Assembly (NCBI RefSeq): GCF_019285595.1
Contig: NZ_CP079094.1
Span: 992,001 to 1,056,000 of the forward strand
Reading direction: 5' to 3'
DNA length: 64,000 bases
From: Rickettsiella endosymbiont of Dermanyssus gallinae
GTDB lineage: Bacteria; Pseudomonadota; Gammaproteobacteria; Diplorickettsiales; Diplorickettsiaceae
The position numbers were made by a program, and so were the translations under genes. Under the pieces are notes generated by a model. The model ran no database searches, was not told the DNA's origin, and worked only from the letters and a program-made list of their open reading frames with translations. How positions within the stretch are numbered: the stretch's first letter is position 1; every line of letters starts with the position of its first letter. Shown in pieces: positions 63,650 through 64,000 of this stretch.

Positions 63650-63724
63650 TGGGGTGTCGCCAAGTGGTAAGGCACTGGGTTTTGATCTCAGCATTCCTAG
63701 GTTCGAATCCTAGCACCCCAGCCA
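63650..63724 (+). tRNA. tRNA-Gln (anticodon TTG)
   Basis: Acceptor TGGGGTG/CACCCCA, anticodon loop TTTTGAT between CTGGG and CTCAG, T arm GGTTCGAATCC, discriminator G, CCA encoded. Between ispE and prs, as in other gammaproteobacteria. Confidence 0.95.
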
Positions 63725-63770
63725 AATTCTATTTATCCCTTCTGTTAACTTAAATTACGAGGATTCCCCT

Positions 63771-64000
63771 GTGTCTGAAATGATGATCTTTACGGGCAAT
63801 GCCAACCGGCCACTTTCTGAAAAAGTAGTTAAGCAACTCGACATGGAATTAGGCAAAGCAACGGTTGGACATTTTAGTGATGGCGAAATCATTGTAGAAA
63901 TTTTAGAAAATGTGCGTGGCCAAGATGTCTTTGTCATGCAGCCTACCTGCCCGCCCGTCAATAACAACTTGATGGAATTAGTGATTATCGCCGATGCCTT
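63771..64000 (+). CDS. prs: Ribose-phosphate pyrophosphokinase (3' end outside the window)
   Basis: Makes PRPP from ribose 5-phosphate and ATP. The visible 76 codons match Prs: [20 protein letters not shown], the SDGEI motif and [23 protein letters not shown] 63771 has GAGGA eight bases upstream; an ATG three codons later is possible. The gene runs off the right edge. Confidence 0.92.
   Translation, partial: MSEMMIFTGNANRPLSEKVVKQLDMELGKATVGHFSDGEIIVEILENVRGQDVFVMQPTCPPVNNNLMELVIIADA

Overview
The window is a 64 kb piece of an AT-rich gammaproteobacterial chromosome, most likely from an intracellular member of the Legionellales, family Coxiellaceae (Rickettsiella/Diplorickettsia-like). Evidence: the uvrC-pgsA-tRNA(Gly-Cys-Leu) block next to a GacA/LetA-type regulator, pheS-pheT-ihfA, lolB-ispE-tRNA(Gln)-prs, a 2454-residue ankyrin/TPR protein of the kind made by host-associated bacteria, and many lineage-specific proteins without recognisable families. 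The genus is an inference; no rRNA gene is present.

Layout. 1-2.6 kb: a gene cut by the window edge, then a type I-like DNA methyltransferase with a half-size specificity subunit and no restriction subunit. 2.7-7.7 kb: two overlapping large coiled-coil proteins that share only their C-terminal tail. 8.2-15.5 kb: the giant ankyrin/TPR protein, whose N-terminal region carries two RX4H motifs. 15.8-27.0 kb: a conjugation-type (VirB/Lvh-like) type IV secretion operon: relaxosome-type winged-helix protein, coupling ATPase, VirB2, B3, B4, B5, two small lipoproteins, B6, B8, B9, B10, B11. No relaxase is visible. 27-33 kb: PhzF-like protein, then a minus-strand cluster of two APH-type kinases around a PAS histidine kinase, a receiver protein and an oxoamine-synthase-family enzyme. 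33-39 kb: a repressor-like protein, two tandem VUT-family transporters, a D-amino-acid oxidase, a receiver protein and two LuxR-type regulators. 39-43 kb: an Rpn-type nuclease with two small tail-like ORFs, a truncated tRNA-Pro, and an unknown 578-residue protein.

43.5-64 kb is mostly core genome: ihfA-pheT-pheS, ycaR-like, tsaB, fdxA, tRNA-Leu/Cys/Gly, pgsA, uvrC, letA/gacA-like, tRNA-Ser, tadA, rlmB, rnr, rsmE, lolB, ispE, tRNA-Gln and the start of prs. It is interrupted by repeats and by a tandem family of three unknown membrane proteins at 55.4-58.1 kb.

Several intergenic repeat families were found by eye: a 250-bp inverted pair at 43187-43436 and 49255-49504 flanking the pheST-tsaB block; a TATACTC-ended family (43845, 47579, 50144); two related hairpin repeats (53011, 54940); and a MITE-like element (7984). 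Broken genes include an amber-interrupted exported protein (53062-53352), a receiver-domain remnant (32641-32805), a 26-codon gene start cut by the 250-bp repeat (49505-49582) and the 5' half of tRNA-Pro (41303-41345). The accessory blocks (secretion system, candidate secreted proteins, regulators, salvage transporters) fit an intracellular lifestyle. Secretion of any particular protein is inference only.
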